NCBI RefSeq assembly: GCF_000703165.1 | Contig: NZ_JNLQ01000002.1 | Span: 868,001 to 932,000 of the forward strand | DNA: 64,000 bases | Reading direction: 5' to 3' | Origin: Butyrivibrio sp. AE3004 | GTDB taxonomy: Bacteria > Bacillota > Clostridia > Lachnospirales > Lachnospiraceae | In this document: in pieces, positions 1 through 8,655 of the stretch | Layout of the letters: each line of letters starts with the position of its first letter | Numbering within the stretch: the first letter of the stretch is position 1 | Made by a program: the position numbers and the translations under genes | The notes under the pieces: model-generated | Seen by the model: only the letters and a program-made list of their open reading frames with translations | The model's database searches: none | What the model was told of the DNA's origin: nothing

Positions 1-503
1 GCCGGTTTTTCATCGGCTGTCCCGGCATCTTTTCTTAAAATGATGACCCAAAAAGTAGTGCCTTCTCTTGTTACATGAGAAGCACCAAGGTATTGATAAT
101 TACTGCCAAGCAGAGCAGCTTTGTTCGTAGCTCCGTTCATCCAGGCGTTAAGAACTGCTTCGGGAGTGGATTGCCCATAAGCAGTAAGCTGACTGGCATG
201 TGAAGTATTTGTAAGGACAGTCTGCCATTTGGTTCCGTCAAGTCGTGTAGAACCATTAAAACACACAGAGAGCTCCATAGCCCTTGTCATTGCCGCATTT
301 TCAAGCTCCTGATCATAGGACAGAGCAGAGAGACCCTCAATTTTTGCACGTTCATTATTAACAAGCTCTAATAGGGATCTTGCACCGCTTTGATCGTACG
401 TTCCGGAAACAGGTAATGACAAAGTATCTTCTGCATGAACGGTAGATGCACTTACTAATATGAAAAGAATTGACAAGAGAACAGTTCTTAAGAATTTCGC
501 CAT
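1..503 (-). CDS. CAP/SCP-domain secreted protein, C-terminus cut by window edge
   Basis: Reading from the ATG at 503 down to base 1 gives an open frame of 167 codons that runs off the window. The first ~27 residues form a signal peptide (MAKFLRTVLLSILFILVSAS, then a VHA cut site). The body has the CAP (PF00188) pattern: LLELVNNERA, then LSYDQELENAAMTRAMELS, a variable stretch and PEAVLNAWMNG. The ribosome site AAGGGGAG lies just upstream. CAP proteins of Firmicutes are secreted or cell-wall proteins of mostly unknown activity. The C-terminal catalytic-like part lies outside the window. It is divergent from the coiled-coil gene at 905. Confidence 0.8.
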   Translation of the reverse strand, partial: MAKFLRTVLLSILFILVSASTVHAEDTLSLPVSGTYDQSGARSLLELVNNERAKIEGLSALSYDQELENAAMTRAMELSVCFNGSTRLDGTKWQTVLTNTSHASQLTAYGQSTPEAVLNAWMNGATNKAALLGSNYQYLGASHVTREGTTFWVIILRKDAGTADEKP

Positions 504-777
504 AATCTCCCCTTATCTAAAAAACACTACGCAAGGATGCTAGCGGTGCGTAAATGTCGCTCTAAGTCAAATTAAGCTTATATTTTAGATTCACTCTTTA
601 TCACGTCTCCGTAATAATTATAACGATTTATAATTTAGAATTGCCTTTTTACAGAGAAATTTAAGGAAAGTTAGAAATTATTTATAGATTCCTTTTTTAT
701 TTATTAATTTGAACTTAGTCTTTGCTTAGTGTGCGGTGTTCAAGTTCTTAAGAAATAATTAATTTGGGCAAACAGGG

Positions 778-806
778 TTGCTGTAAAAATTAAGGTATGA
801 TATAGT
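778..806 (+). promoter_or_regulatory. Sigma-A promoter of coiled-coil gene
   Basis: TTGCTG at 778-783, a 17-bp spacer, and TATAGT at 801-806 with an upstream TG (extended -10). The transcript would start near 813 and carry a leader of about 90 nt. Confidence 0.5.
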
Positions 807-814
807 CTTTTCCT

Positions 815-851
815 GTCGGCGTTCTGCTGACATAGTTTCGGAGTTTCTCCG
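815..851 (+). other. Two leader hairpins
   Basis: GTCGGC/GCTGAC (815-820 with 826-831, one G-U pair) and CGGAG/CTCCG (839-843 with 847-851) form two adjacent small stem-loops in the untranslated leader. No known riboswitch consensus was recognised. Confidence 0.35.
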
Positions 852-904
852 TGACGATTCCCATTTTTTTACCTGATAAACTTTAAGAAAGGCGGTTTTG
901 ATTA

Positions 905-3589
905 ATGAGACCAATTAAACAGAATAACTCGATGAAAGAGCTGCTAAAAAAGCTCAGACGTCACGATACGCTGCTTGTTACAGCAGCAGTTGTTGTAGCA
1001 ACAGTTTTATGCGGAGCTTTCGTCTATGTGACAACTCCGACGATAAGTGCAGATGCTGCCAAAGAGGAAAATAAAAAAGATTCTCTTGGCGTTCAGATAA
1101 AGGCAGGAACACAGCTTAAGGAAATTGAAAATTATCTTGAAAAACTGGATAAGGTAGTCACTGAAAGCAATAATCTTGTAAACGAAATCAGAACAGTACA
1201 AACCAAGCAAAGAGAACTGGTTGAAAAGAGTATCGAAACAGACAAAAATATCACTACGGAAACAGAAAAAACTACAGAGACGGAAAACGAAAGCAACAGT
1301 AATTCAACAAAGGTCGTTGAAAAAATAAATGGCCTTGATAAAGAACTTCAGTCAATCCATTCGGAAATATCTTCCACAAACGAATTTGTAAAAAAATTAA
1401 AGGACAGTATTGATAAAGGCGGAGCCGGTAATGCTGAAAAAGATAAGGAACAATTTACTCAGATTACAAATGCACTTTATGAGATTCAGAGGAGCTGCGA
1501 TAAATCCGGTTCGGATGTATCGGGCATTATAGATGAACTGAGAAATGCAAATGATAAAAGTAATGAATCAGACAAAGACATAATAAAATCGCTTGAAAAT
1601 ATCATGAAATCCTTTGAAAAGATAGATACAAAGGATACTCTGACAAAGATGGAATCCGAGCTTAGGGATACACAGAGTACCTATATCACTTTGCTTGGAG
1701 ACCTGGAAAAGAATATAAATAGAACCTCAGAAAATGTGAAAAAAGTAAAGGAATCCGTAAGCAAGGTCGGAGAAAATGTCGGAAACGTGGAGAGTGGTGT
1801 AAAGGATGTTTATGCAGCTCAAAATGGGATAAGCAGTAAGATTGATGATGTTAGAAATGGTCAAAACGGCACTGACAGAATGATTGAAGGTGTCAGGAAT
1901 TCGCAGGAAGGTACTAACAGTAAGATAGATGCTGTCAGATCTGCTCAGAATGATACTGACAGTAAAGTTGATGAATTGCGAAGCACTCAGGACCAGGTTA
2001 ACAGCAAAATTGAGAGTGTAAGGTCAGCCCAGGACGGAGTAAGTTCAACTTTGAATGAACTTAAAGAGACTCAGAACGGGACAAATACCAAAATTGATGA
2101 TGTCCGTGAAACTCAGAACGGAACGAATGCAAAAATAGATGAAGTCAGTGAAACTCAGAAGGGTACAAATCTCATGATCGGAGATATTCAGACAATTCAG
2201 CGCGGGACAGGAGAGAAGCTGGAACTTCTCGGAGCGGGACTTGGAAATTTCAAAAATGATTTTGCAAATATGAATAATAATGTGGGCGATGTCAGAAGTG
2301 ATATTGAGGATGTCAGAAGCGATATGAACGATGTCAGAGACGATGTAAGCAAGGTGAGTGCATCTGTTGAAGAACTGCAGAGATATCTGGAATTACTTGA
2401 GGAAAGCATCGGCAGTAATAATCAAAAGATAAATAGTATAGATAGAAATATTGAAAAGGTTTTTCAGTGTTCGGACAGTTATCGCAATAAGCTTGCATCC
2501 GTACTGTTCGAAGTTAATGGCAATAATGCCGAGGGTGCAACATTTAATAACCTTATAGAAGCTGTTAAAAATGTTCCGACAAGCGGAATAAGAAATGGCA
2601 GAGTCACAAATGAATATCATACCCATACAGACGGAAATACCGAAATTGATTCAAACAAATGCGATCACGAAGGAGGTTGTTTCACAAAGCCTGTTTATCA
2701 TGTGCATAAAAATGAGTGCTATACAACAAAGAATATATATGTTTATGCTCCTAAATATATTGAAACAGATGATGGAAAGGGGAATAAGATATCGGTTTGC
2801 GAAAAGTGTAAACGCAGGTACGAGGATGGGAATTCTCATACCCACCACACAGATTCCTATGAAGAGGCAAGTAGCGGTGAGATTGTGAAAATTACTGCTA
2901 TTAACCCATTAATCTGTAATAAGGACGATTCTTCAATAGACTATTATGTAGCGGGCTGTGGCTATGCAAAAGGAGATATAACAAAAACAATAATCACTTA
3001 TCCCGGACGATATAATGATTCCGATTATATTATGCTTATGAATAAAACGGCAAAAAGTACGGACAAAATAAGTGACAAACTACTTGATTTTGATATTGAA
3101 AGCTATGCTGCAGAGGGGGAACCTGTGGAAAATACTGCCAAAAAACAGGATAGCGTGGATAAACCGACATATTCAGATAACGCTACAGCAGACAATGCTA
3201 CAACGGACAATGCAACAGCGGACAAGGGGACAACAGACAATGCTACAACAGACAAGGCTGCAACAGACAATGCTACAGCAGATAATGCTACAACAGGTAA
3301 TGCTACAACAGACAATGCTGTAACAGAGAGTGCTGCAGCAGAAAAACTTCAGCCCGGCCAGGGAATTGTCGAGACAGATGAGCATCATCCGGATTTGGGA
3401 ATTGCAGAAAACGAAGAAATTTGGTCCGATTCCGGCAATGCTGAAATAAAGAGGGATTCGTCTGAATCAGATAATGCCAAAACAGAGGAAAAAACTGTAA
3501 ATTCCGGAAATATAGAATCAGAGGGTAAAATGTCTGATAACGGGAATATCAAAACAGAGGAAAATCAGTCAGATAATAGCAACTGCTAA
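905..3589 (+). CDS. Large membrane-anchored coiled-coil surface protein with YHVH/Cys domain
   Basis: An 894-residue protein with ribosome site GGCGG at 891-895. A short basic N-terminus precedes one hydrophobic segment (residues ~24-47), so it is anchored or exported. Residues ~60-500 are low-complexity coiled coil. Within them, ~300-440 is a ladder of 14-residue units of the type TQNGTNTKIDDVRE. Residues ~570-660 form a Cys/His-rich region with YHTHTDGN, GGCFTKPVYHVH and a CEKC pair. I know this motif style from extracellular proteins of Lachnospiraceae. The C-terminus is Thr/Asn/Asp-rich with 5-residue repeats (DNATT-like, ~755-812) followed by an acidic tail. The function is unknown; a surface fibre or cell-envelope spacer role is only an inference. 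Confidence 0.75.
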   Translation: MRPIKQNNSMKELLKKLRRHDTLLVTAAVVVATVLCGAFVYVTTPTISADAAKEENKKDSLGVQIKAGTQLKEIENYLEKLDKVVTESNNLVNEIRTVQTKQRELVEKSIETDKNITTETEKTTETENESNSNSTKVVEKINGLDKELQSIHSEISSTNEFVKKLKDSIDKGGAGNAEKDKEQFTQITNALYEIQRSCDKSGSDVSGIIDELRNANDKSNESDKDIIKSLENIMKSFEKIDTKDTLTKMESELRDTQSTYITLLGDLEKNINRTSENVKKVKESVSKVGENVGNVESGVKDVYAAQNGISSKIDDVRNGQNGTDRMIEGVRNSQEGTNSKIDAVRSAQNDTDSKVDELRSTQDQVNSKIESVRSAQDGVSSTLNELKETQNGTNTKIDDVRETQNGTNAKIDEVSETQKGTNLMIGDIQTIQRGTGEKLELLGAGLGNFKNDFANMNNNVGDVRSDIEDVRSDMNDVRDDVSKVSASVEELQRYLELLEESIGSNNQKINSIDRNIEKVFQCSDSYRNKLASVLFEVNGNNAEGATFNNLIEAVKNVPTSGIRNGRVTNEYHTHTDGNTEIDSNKCDHEGGCFTKPVYHVHKNECYTTKNIYVYAPKYIETDDGKGNKISVCEKCKRRYEDGNSHTHHTDSYEEASSGEIVKITAINPLICNKDDSSIDYYVAGCGYAKGDITKTIITYPGRYNDSDYIMLMNKTAKSTDKISDKLLDFDIESYAAEGEPVENTAKKQDSVDKPTYSDNATADNATTDNATADKGTTDNATTDKAATDNATADNATTGNATTDNAVTESAAAEKLQPGQGIVETDEHHPDLGIAENEEIWSDSGNAEIKRDSSESDNAKTEEKTVNSGNIESEGKMSDNGNIKTEENQSDNSNC

Positions 3590-3598
3590 CAGGTCGCC

Positions 3599-3628
3599 TT
3601 GACATATAATCGTGGCAGGCGATAAAAT
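3599..3628 (+). promoter_or_regulatory. Promoter of the COG0523 GTPase pair
   Basis: TTGACA at 3599-3604, an 18-bp spacer, and TAAAAT at 3623-3628. It predicts a leader of about 130 nt before the GTPase start at 3764. Confidence 0.5.
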
Positions 3629-3664
3629 ATCCGTTGAACTATTTAAAAGATTTTATACATTTTA

Positions 3665-3735
3665 TATTGCCATGACCGATGAATAATGAATTTTTTTCAG
3701 ATATTAATTCATAACTGACAGGAGCTGTGGCAATA
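3665..3735 (+). promoter_or_regulatory. Structured leader of COG0523 operon
   Basis: TATTGCCA at 3665-3672 pairs perfectly with TGGCAATA at 3728-3735. An inner stem ATGAAT(AAT)/ATT(A)ATTCAT (3679-3687 with 3703-3712) nests inside. The structure ends about 14 nt before the ribosome site, where it could affect translation. I did not recognise a known metal riboswitch or a Zur box. Confidence 0.35.
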
Positions 3736-3763
3736 GAAATCAAAAGAACGGAGTGTGATAATT

Positions 3764-5008
3764 ATGACAAAGATAGATATTATATCCGGATTCCTCGGAG
3801 CAGGAAAGACGACCCTTATAAAAAAGCTTCTTAAAGAAGCACTTGCAGGAACAAAGACAGTACTTATTGAAAATGAGTTCGGCGAAATAGGTATTGATGG
3901 CGGATTCTTAAAGGAATCTGGAATCGATATCAGAGAGATGAATTCCGGATGTATCTGCTGTTCACTTGTAGGTGATTTTGGTACTTCACTTAAGGAAGTT
4001 ATGGATACATATTCACCTGAGAGAATCCTTATTGAGCCTTCGGGAGTAGGTAAGCTTTCAGATGTTATGCGTGCGATTCAGAATGTTGCAGACGGAGAGG
4101 ATGAACTTTCAATGAACAGCGCTGTAACAGTTGTAGATGTCAGCAAGGCTAAGGTTTATATAAAGAACTTTGGTGAATTCTTCACTAATCAGATTGAAAA
4201 CGCAGGAACTATTCTTCTTACAAGAACGGATAAAGCTGATGCTGCAAAGATTGAAACTGCAGTTGAGCTTATTCGTCAGCACAATCCTAAGGCTACAATT
4301 ATAACTACACCTTTGGATCAGCTTGACGGAAAAGAAATCCTTGATACTTTTGAAGGTAACCATGACCTTGAAGCAGAACTCTTAAAGGAGGTTCTTGCTC
4401 AGAAAGCAGAGGAACATCACCATCATCATGACCACGGCGCAGAAAAATACACTGACGAGGAAGGTGTAACCGTATATAGAGCTCACGAGCATCACCATGA
4501 TGAAGATGAGCATGATCACGATCACGAGCATGAACATGACCACGATCATGAGCATGAGCATGAACACGACCATGACCACGATTATGAGCATGAACACGAA
4601 CATGAACATCATCACGACCATGATCACGAGCACGAACATCATCACGACCATGAGCATGATCATGAACACGAACACGAACATCATCACGACCACGATCATG
4701 AGCATGACCATCATCATCATGATGCAGATGATATCTTCACAAGCTGGGGAATGGAGACTCCTGCTAAATATACCAAGGACGAAATCGAGGCAATGCTCAG
4801 CAGACTTGAGGAAGAGGAAAAATTCGGTATTGTTCTTCGTGCAAAGGGTATGGTTCCCGCTGAAAACGGCGGTTGGATCGAGTTTGATTATGTTCCCGGC
4901 GAACCTGTTGTAAGAGACGGAGCTGCTGATGTTACAGGTAAGTTCTGTGTTATCGGGGCTGAACTTAACCAGGATAATCTGGAGAAGCTGTTCAGAAGAA
5001 AGCTGTAA
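3764..5008 (+). CDS. COG0523 (CobW/ZNG-type) GTPase with long His-rich metal-binding insert
   Basis: A 414-residue G3E-family GTPase, a putative metal chaperone. It has the P-loop GFLGAGKTT at the N-terminus, the metal-site motif GCICCSLVGDF, and ILLTRTDKAD as a guanine-recognition region. A His/Asp/Glu-rich insert (residues ~218-321, mostly alternating His-Asp and His-Glu) separates the GTPase part from the C-terminal CobW_C domain (FGIVLRAKGMV to the end). The insert is expected to bind Zn, Ni or Co. Start chosen at ATG 3764 because GGAG at 3750-3753 is correctly spaced; an upstream GTG has no ribosome site. It is followed after 28 bp by a second COG0523 gene, so they form an operon. Confidence 0.9.
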   Translation: MTKIDIISGFLGAGKTTLIKKLLKEALAGTKTVLIENEFGEIGIDGGFLKESGIDIREMNSGCICCSLVGDFGTSLKEVMDTYSPERILIEPSGVGKLSDVMRAIQNVADGEDELSMNSAVTVVDVSKAKVYIKNFGEFFTNQIENAGTILLTRTDKADAAKIETAVELIRQHNPKATIITTPLDQLDGKEILDTFEGNHDLEAELLKEVLAQKAEEHHHHHDHGAEKYTDEEGVTVYRAHEHHHDEDEHDHDHEHEHDHDHEHEHEHDHDHDYEHEHEHEHHHDHDHEHEHHHDHEHDHEHEHEHHHDHDHEHDHHHHDADDIFTSWGMETPAKYTKDEIEAMLSRLEEEEKFGIVLRAKGMVPAENGGWIEFDYVPGEPVVRDGAADVTGKFCVIGAELNQDNLEKLFRRKL

Positions 5009-5036
5009 TACTGAAAAACTGGAAGGAGTCTGCCTC

Positions 5037-6020
5037 ATGGCAGAATTATCAATGTTTGGAAGGAAAAGAGAAAAGAAAATGAAACCGGTATATGTAATAA
5101 ATGGATTTCTTGATAGTGGCAAGACCGACTTTTTCAAGTACACTCTTGCACAACCCTACTTTAAAACAAAGGGACAGACTCTTCTTATTGTTTGCGAGGA
5201 AGGTGAGAATGAATATGATGAAAAATTACTCACTATGACCAATACTGTTCTTGAAACAATAGAGGAAGAGGAAGACTTTACACCGGCTACTTTGATGGCG
5301 CTGGAAGCAAAATATGATCCTGAGAGAGTGCTTATTGAGTACAACGGCATGTGGAATTTTAAAAACTTCCGTCTGCCCAAAGCCTGGAGGCTTGAACAGC
5401 AAATTACAATAATCGATGCATCAAGCTTTGAGCTTTATTTTACAAATATGAAATCACTTCTCTCGGAGCAGCTTAGAAATTCAGAACTTATTCTGTTTAA
5501 CAGATGCGATGGAATAGAAGACCTTGCGACTTTTAAGAGAAATGTAAAGGCAATCAATCAGAAGGCAGACATTATTTTCGAGGATATGAACGGCGAGGTT
5601 GATGTAACACTTGATGAAGATCTTCCTTTTGATTTAAATGCAGATCCAATAGAACTCAACAATTTTGGATATGGAATGTTTTATCTTGATGCTCTTGAGC
5701 ATGTGGACCGTTATGAAGGAAAAACAGTCAGATTTACTGCAATGGTTGCAAAGCCTTTTGATATGGCGGACAATGCTTTTGTTCCGGGAAGAATGGCTAT
5801 GACATGCTGTGCAGAGGACATGCAGTTCCTTGGTTTTAAGTGTGAGTATGAGGATGCTCAAAAGCTCAAGGAAAAAGAATGGATAAAGGTTACGGCCAAA
5901 GTGAGAAAAGCACTTGTTCCCGAATATCAGGGAGAGGGACCGCTTCTTAGTGTAGTAGAGCTTGAGCATGTTACGGAACCTGCCAATCCGGTAATTGATT
6001 TTTCCAATCCGGAGGTCTGA
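5037..6020 (+). CDS. COG0523 GTPase fused to DUF1980-like C-terminal domain
   Basis: A 327-residue protein whose start at 5037 is set by GGAAGGAG eight bases upstream. The GTPase part has the P-loop GFLDSGKT, an acidic switch region and LILFNRCDG as guanine-recognition motif. It lacks the CxCC metal motif of the neighbouring paralogue, having ALEAKYDPERVLIEYNGMW instead. From residue ~210 the chain changes to a beta-rich domain (YEGKTVRFTAMVAKP, MAMTCCAEDMQFLGFKCEY, EWIKVTAKVR). This resembles the C-terminal half of DUF1980/TIGR03943 (YcgQ) proteins, which are usually separate partners of a COG0701 permease and a COG0523 GTPase. The fusion call is mine and was not checked by a profile search. 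Confidence 0.75.
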   Translation: MAELSMFGRKREKKMKPVYVINGFLDSGKTDFFKYTLAQPYFKTKGQTLLIVCEEGENEYDEKLLTMTNTVLETIEEEEDFTPATLMALEAKYDPERVLIEYNGMWNFKNFRLPKAWRLEQQITIIDASSFELYFTNMKSLLSEQLRNSELILFNRCDGIEDLATFKRNVKAINQKADIIFEDMNGEVDVTLDEDLPFDLNADPIELNNFGYGMFYLDALEHVDRYEGKTVRFTAMVAKPFDMADNAFVPGRMAMTCCAEDMQFLGFKCEYEDAQKLKEKEWIKVTAKVRKALVPEYQGEGPLLSVVELEHVTEPANPVIDFSNPEV

Positions 6021-6094
6021 ATCCTTCTTTTGGATAACGCTTTTGTTTTGTGTCGTTACTTTACTTTTTTCTCAGAAAATAATAGTCTTACTGA

Positions 6095-6123
6095 ATGCGT
6101 CCCTCGTTAAAAGAGGGGCGCAT
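6095..6123 (+). terminator. Hairpin after COG0523 operon
   Basis: ATGCGTCCCTC (6095-6105) pairs with GAGGGGCGCAT (6113-6123), with a 7-nt loop. The T-tract is poor, so termination would be weak. Confidence 0.4.
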
Positions 6124-6212
6124 CTTACGTTATAAGGGCTAAAGCAACAAAGCGGTAGTAGATTGAAAAAGCATAGATTATGTTTTTCTTGGAGAAACGT
6201 ATAGATGAGAAT

Positions 6213-6249
6213 AAAAAAACCTCAGATATCGGTGAGAAGATATCTGAGG
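6213..6249 (-). terminator. Intrinsic terminator of rpsT
   Basis: CCTCAGATATC (6220-6230) and GATATCTGAGG (6239-6249) form an 11-bp perfect stem. On the minus strand it is followed by seven T (6213-6219). Confidence 0.85.
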
Positions 6250-6275
6250 TATTTCTGTATAATCTTATATATAAA

Positions 6276-6539
6276 TTACTGAATCTTGTTAACAGCCTGA
6301 GCAAGACGAGAAACTTTTCTAGAAGCAGTGTTCTTCTTGAAAACGCCCTTTGACTCAGCCTTATCAATTGCTGATGTAGCAGCAAGAAGTGCCTTAGCAG
6401 CCTCTTCCTTGTTACCAGCCTCGATTGCTGTTCTAACCTTCTTGATTGCTGTCTTAACGCCAGACTTTACAGCCTGATTTCTAGCAGCCTTCTTCTGATT
6501 TGTAAGAATTCTCTTCTTGGCAGATTTGATATTAGCCAT
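6276..6539 (-). CDS. rpsT: 30S ribosomal protein S20
   Basis: An 87-residue, Lys/Ala-rich helical protein starting MANIKSAKKRILTNQKKA and ending RLAQAVNKIQ. Length and sequence are typical of bacterial S20, which binds 16S rRNA early in 30S assembly. The start at 6539 has GGAGG six bases upstream; a longer in-frame start (MEEV-) overlaps the ribosome site and is rejected. It is single-gene, with its own promoter (6637-6665) and terminator (6213-6249). It is divergent from lepA, an arrangement common in Firmicutes. Confidence 0.97.
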   Translation of the reverse strand: MANIKSAKKRILTNQKKAARNQAVKSGVKTAIKKVRTAIEAGNKEEAAKALLAATSAIDKAESKGVFKKNTASRKVSRLAQAVNKIQ

Positions 6540-6636
6540 AACTTCCTCCATAAATATTACTAAAAAATTGAATTGTCATCTAAGTTATATGGCTATGAAA
6601 CCGGACACGGACAGTCAATGCCACATACACCAAAAT

Positions 6637-6665
6637 ATTTTATCCACTTGAGTGCATTATGTCAA
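6637..6665 (-). promoter_or_regulatory. rpsT promoter
   Basis: On the minus strand TTGACA (6665-6660), exactly 17 bp, then TAAAAT (6642-6637). This is a near-consensus sigma-A promoter, fitting a ribosomal protein gene. Confidence 0.75.
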
Positions 6666-6713
6666 GTAATTTGATGAAAATGGGCGCATTTACTGAGAGC
6701 TATTTTTCCGGCA

Positions 6714-6743
6714 TTGTGAAAAACAGTGTGGTTATGGTATCAT
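6714..6743 (+). promoter_or_regulatory. Candidate lepA promoter
   Basis: TTGTGA (6714-6719), an 18-bp spacer, TATCAT (6738-6743) with a TG just upstream. A moderate match. Confidence 0.35.
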
Positions 6744-6830
6744 AATTCATGGTTTTTTATCTTTTAGAGTAATTTCTATATGATAAAAACTATAGCTTAA
6801 TTGAATTATCAGAATGGAATTTGGAGTAAG

Positions 6831-8648
6831 ATGGCAGAATTTGATCAGAGTAAAATAAGAAATTTTTGTATTGTAGCACATATAGATCATGGTAAGTCTA
6901 CACTTGCAGACCGTATGATAGAGACCACAGGTGTCCTCACAAGCCGGGAGATGCAGAATCAGGTTCTCGATAATATGGAGATAGAAAGGGAGAGAGGAAT
7001 TACAATAAAATCTCAGGCAGTCCGCATGATTTATAAGGCTAAGGATGGCGAGGAGTATGTTTTCAATATGATAGATACTCCCGGTCACGTAGACTTTGGA
7101 TATGAGGTATCGCGAAGTCTGGCAGCTTGCGATGGCGCAATTCTTGTAGTTGATGCTACTCAAGGCGTTGAGGCACAGACCCTGGCCAATGTGTATCTTG
7201 CTCTTGACCATGATTTGGATGTTTTTCCTGTAATAAATAAAATAGATCTTCCGAGTGCGAGACCTGATGAAGTTAAGGAAGAGATAGAGGATGTGATCGG
7301 TATTGAGGCACATGATGCACCGCTTGTATCTGCGAAGCTTGGAACCGGTATAGAGGAAGTACTTGAGTCTGTTGTACACAAGATTCCGGCGCCTACAGGT
7401 GATGCAAAAGCGCCTCTGAAAGCACTTATTTTTGATTCGGTTTATGATTCTTACCGCGGTGTTATCGTATTTGTCAGAGTAAGGGACGGTGTCCTTAAAA
7501 AAGGCATGACTGCTAAATGCATGGCTTCAGGAGCTTCATGGGAAGTTGTTGAGGTTGGATATTTCGGCCCCGGTCAGTTTATTCCCTGCGATGAGCTTTC
7601 TGCAGGAACCGTTGGATACTTTACCGCATCCATAAAAAATATTCAGGATGCCCGTGTGGGTGATACCGTAACATCAGTGGATAATCCTTGTGATGAGGCA
7701 CTTCCCGGATATAAAAAGGTTATGCCTATGGTTTACTGTGGCCTTTATCCGGCTGATACTGCCAGATATCCGGAGCTTCGTGATGCTCTGGAAAAACTGC
7801 AGCTTAATGATGCTTCTTTGTTTTATGAGCCGGAGACATCACAGGCACTGGGCTTTGGATTCAGAGCAGGCTTCCTTGGACTTTTGCATCTTGAAGTTAT
7901 ACAGGAGAGACTTGAGAGAGAGTATAATCTTGACCTTGTGACTACAGCTCCCGGAGTTGTATATAAGGTTCACAAAACAGATGGTACGGTCTTTGATCTG
8001 ACAAATCCGGCCAATCTCCCCGATCCTGCTGAGATTGAGTACATGGAAGAGCCTATAGTAAATGGTGAGATTATGGTTACCACGGACTATGTGGGCTCAA
8101 TCATGCAGCTTTGCCAGGAGAGACGCGGCAGATACATAAGTACCGAATATATCGAGGCTACAAGAGCTGTGCTTAAATATGAGCTGCCTCTTAATGAAAT
8201 TATTTATGATTTCTTTGATGCGCTAAAATCCAGATCCAGAGGATATGCTTCTTTTGATTATGAAATCAAAGGATATGAAGAGTCTTCACTTGTTAAGCTT
8301 GATATACTGATCAATCATGAGCAGGTTGATGCATTATCATTTATAGTTCATAAGGACGGCGCCTATGACCGTGGACGCAAGATGTGTGAGAAGCTTAAGG
8401 GTGAGATACCGAGACATTTGTTTGAAATCCCGATTCAGGCAGCAATCGGAGGAAAGGTAATTGCCAGAGAGACTGTAAGAGCAATGAGGAAGGATGTCCT
8501 CGCAAAGTGCTATGGTGGTGATATCAGCCGTAAGAGAAAACTTCTTGAAAAACAGAAGGAAGGCAAAAAGAAAATGCGTCAGATCGGTAGCGTGGAAATT
8601 CCTCAGCAGGCATTCCTTAGTGTTCTTAAGCTGGATGAAGGAAATTGA
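6831..8648 (+). CDS. lepA: Elongation factor 4 (LepA) GTPase
   Basis: A 605-residue translational GTPase. It shows the G-domain motifs AHIDHGKST (G1), RGITIKSQ (switch), DTPGHVDF (G3) and NKIDLPSA (G4). EF-G-like domains follow, with the family-specific C-terminal domain near [21 protein letters not shown]4 acts on ribosomes, promoting back-translocation or relieving stalled initiation states. Start 6831 is preferred over a TTG 30 bases earlier because GGAG at 6823-6826 is well placed. hemW follows 7 bp downstream in one transcript, the usual lepA-hemW pair. Confidence 0.97.
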   Translation: MAEFDQSKIRNFCIVAHIDHGKSTLADRMIETTGVLTSREMQNQVLDNMEIERERGITIKSQAVRMIYKAKDGEEYVFNMIDTPGHVDFGYEVSRSLAACDGAILVVDATQGVEAQTLANVYLALDHDLDVFPVINKIDLPSARPDEVKEEIEDVIGIEAHDAPLVSAKLGTGIEEVLESVVHKIPAPTGDAKAPLKALIFDSVYDSYRGVIVFVRVRDGVLKKGMTAKCMASGASWEVVEVGYFGPGQFIPCDELSAGTVGYFTASIKNIQDARVGDTVTSVDNPCDEALPGYKKVMPMVYCGLYPADTARYPELRDALEKLQLNDASLFYEPETSQALGFGFRAGFLGLLHLEVIQERLEREYNLDLVTTAPGVVYKVHKTDGTVFDLTNPANLPDPAEIEYMEEPIVNGEIMVTTDYVGSIMQLCQERRGRYISTEYIEATRAVLKYELPLNEIIYDFFDALKSRSRGYASFDYEIKGYEESSLVKLDILINHEQVDALSFIVHKDGAYDRGRKMCEKLKGEIPRHLFEIPIQAAIGGKVIARETVRAMRKDVLAKCYGGDISRKRKLLEKQKEGKKKMRQIGSVEIPQQAFLSVLKLDEGN

Positions 8649-8655
8649 TAAATAT

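Larger units (their letters stand above)
504..904. other. Divergent intergenic region, 401 bp, AT-rich
   Basis: This gap separates the divergent CAP gene and the coiled-coil gene. It holds a promoter for the rightward gene (778-806) and two short hairpins in its leader (815-851). The stretch 540-770 is AT-rich and presumably carries the leftward promoter, but I could not pick a convincing one. Confidence 0.5.

Noticed and set aside
815..851. Known riboswitch in the leader of the coiled-coil gene
   Set aside because: Two small hairpins only; no match to c-di-GMP, cobalamin, SAM or similar consensus that I can recognise.
3072..3388. Open frames in other phases across the Thr/Asn/Asp repeat at the coiled-coil gene's end
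   Set aside because: Low-complexity repeat DNA keeps all frames open; no ribosome site or family match.
4497..4913. 138-residue plus-strand frame rich in Met/Thr/Ile
   Set aside because: Another out-of-frame reading of the same His-rich repeat, inside a well-supported gene.
4382..5143. 253-residue open frame on the minus strand, rich in Met and Val
   Set aside because: It is the antisense shadow of the CAY-GAK repeat in the metal GTPase gene; the repeat has no stops in several frames.
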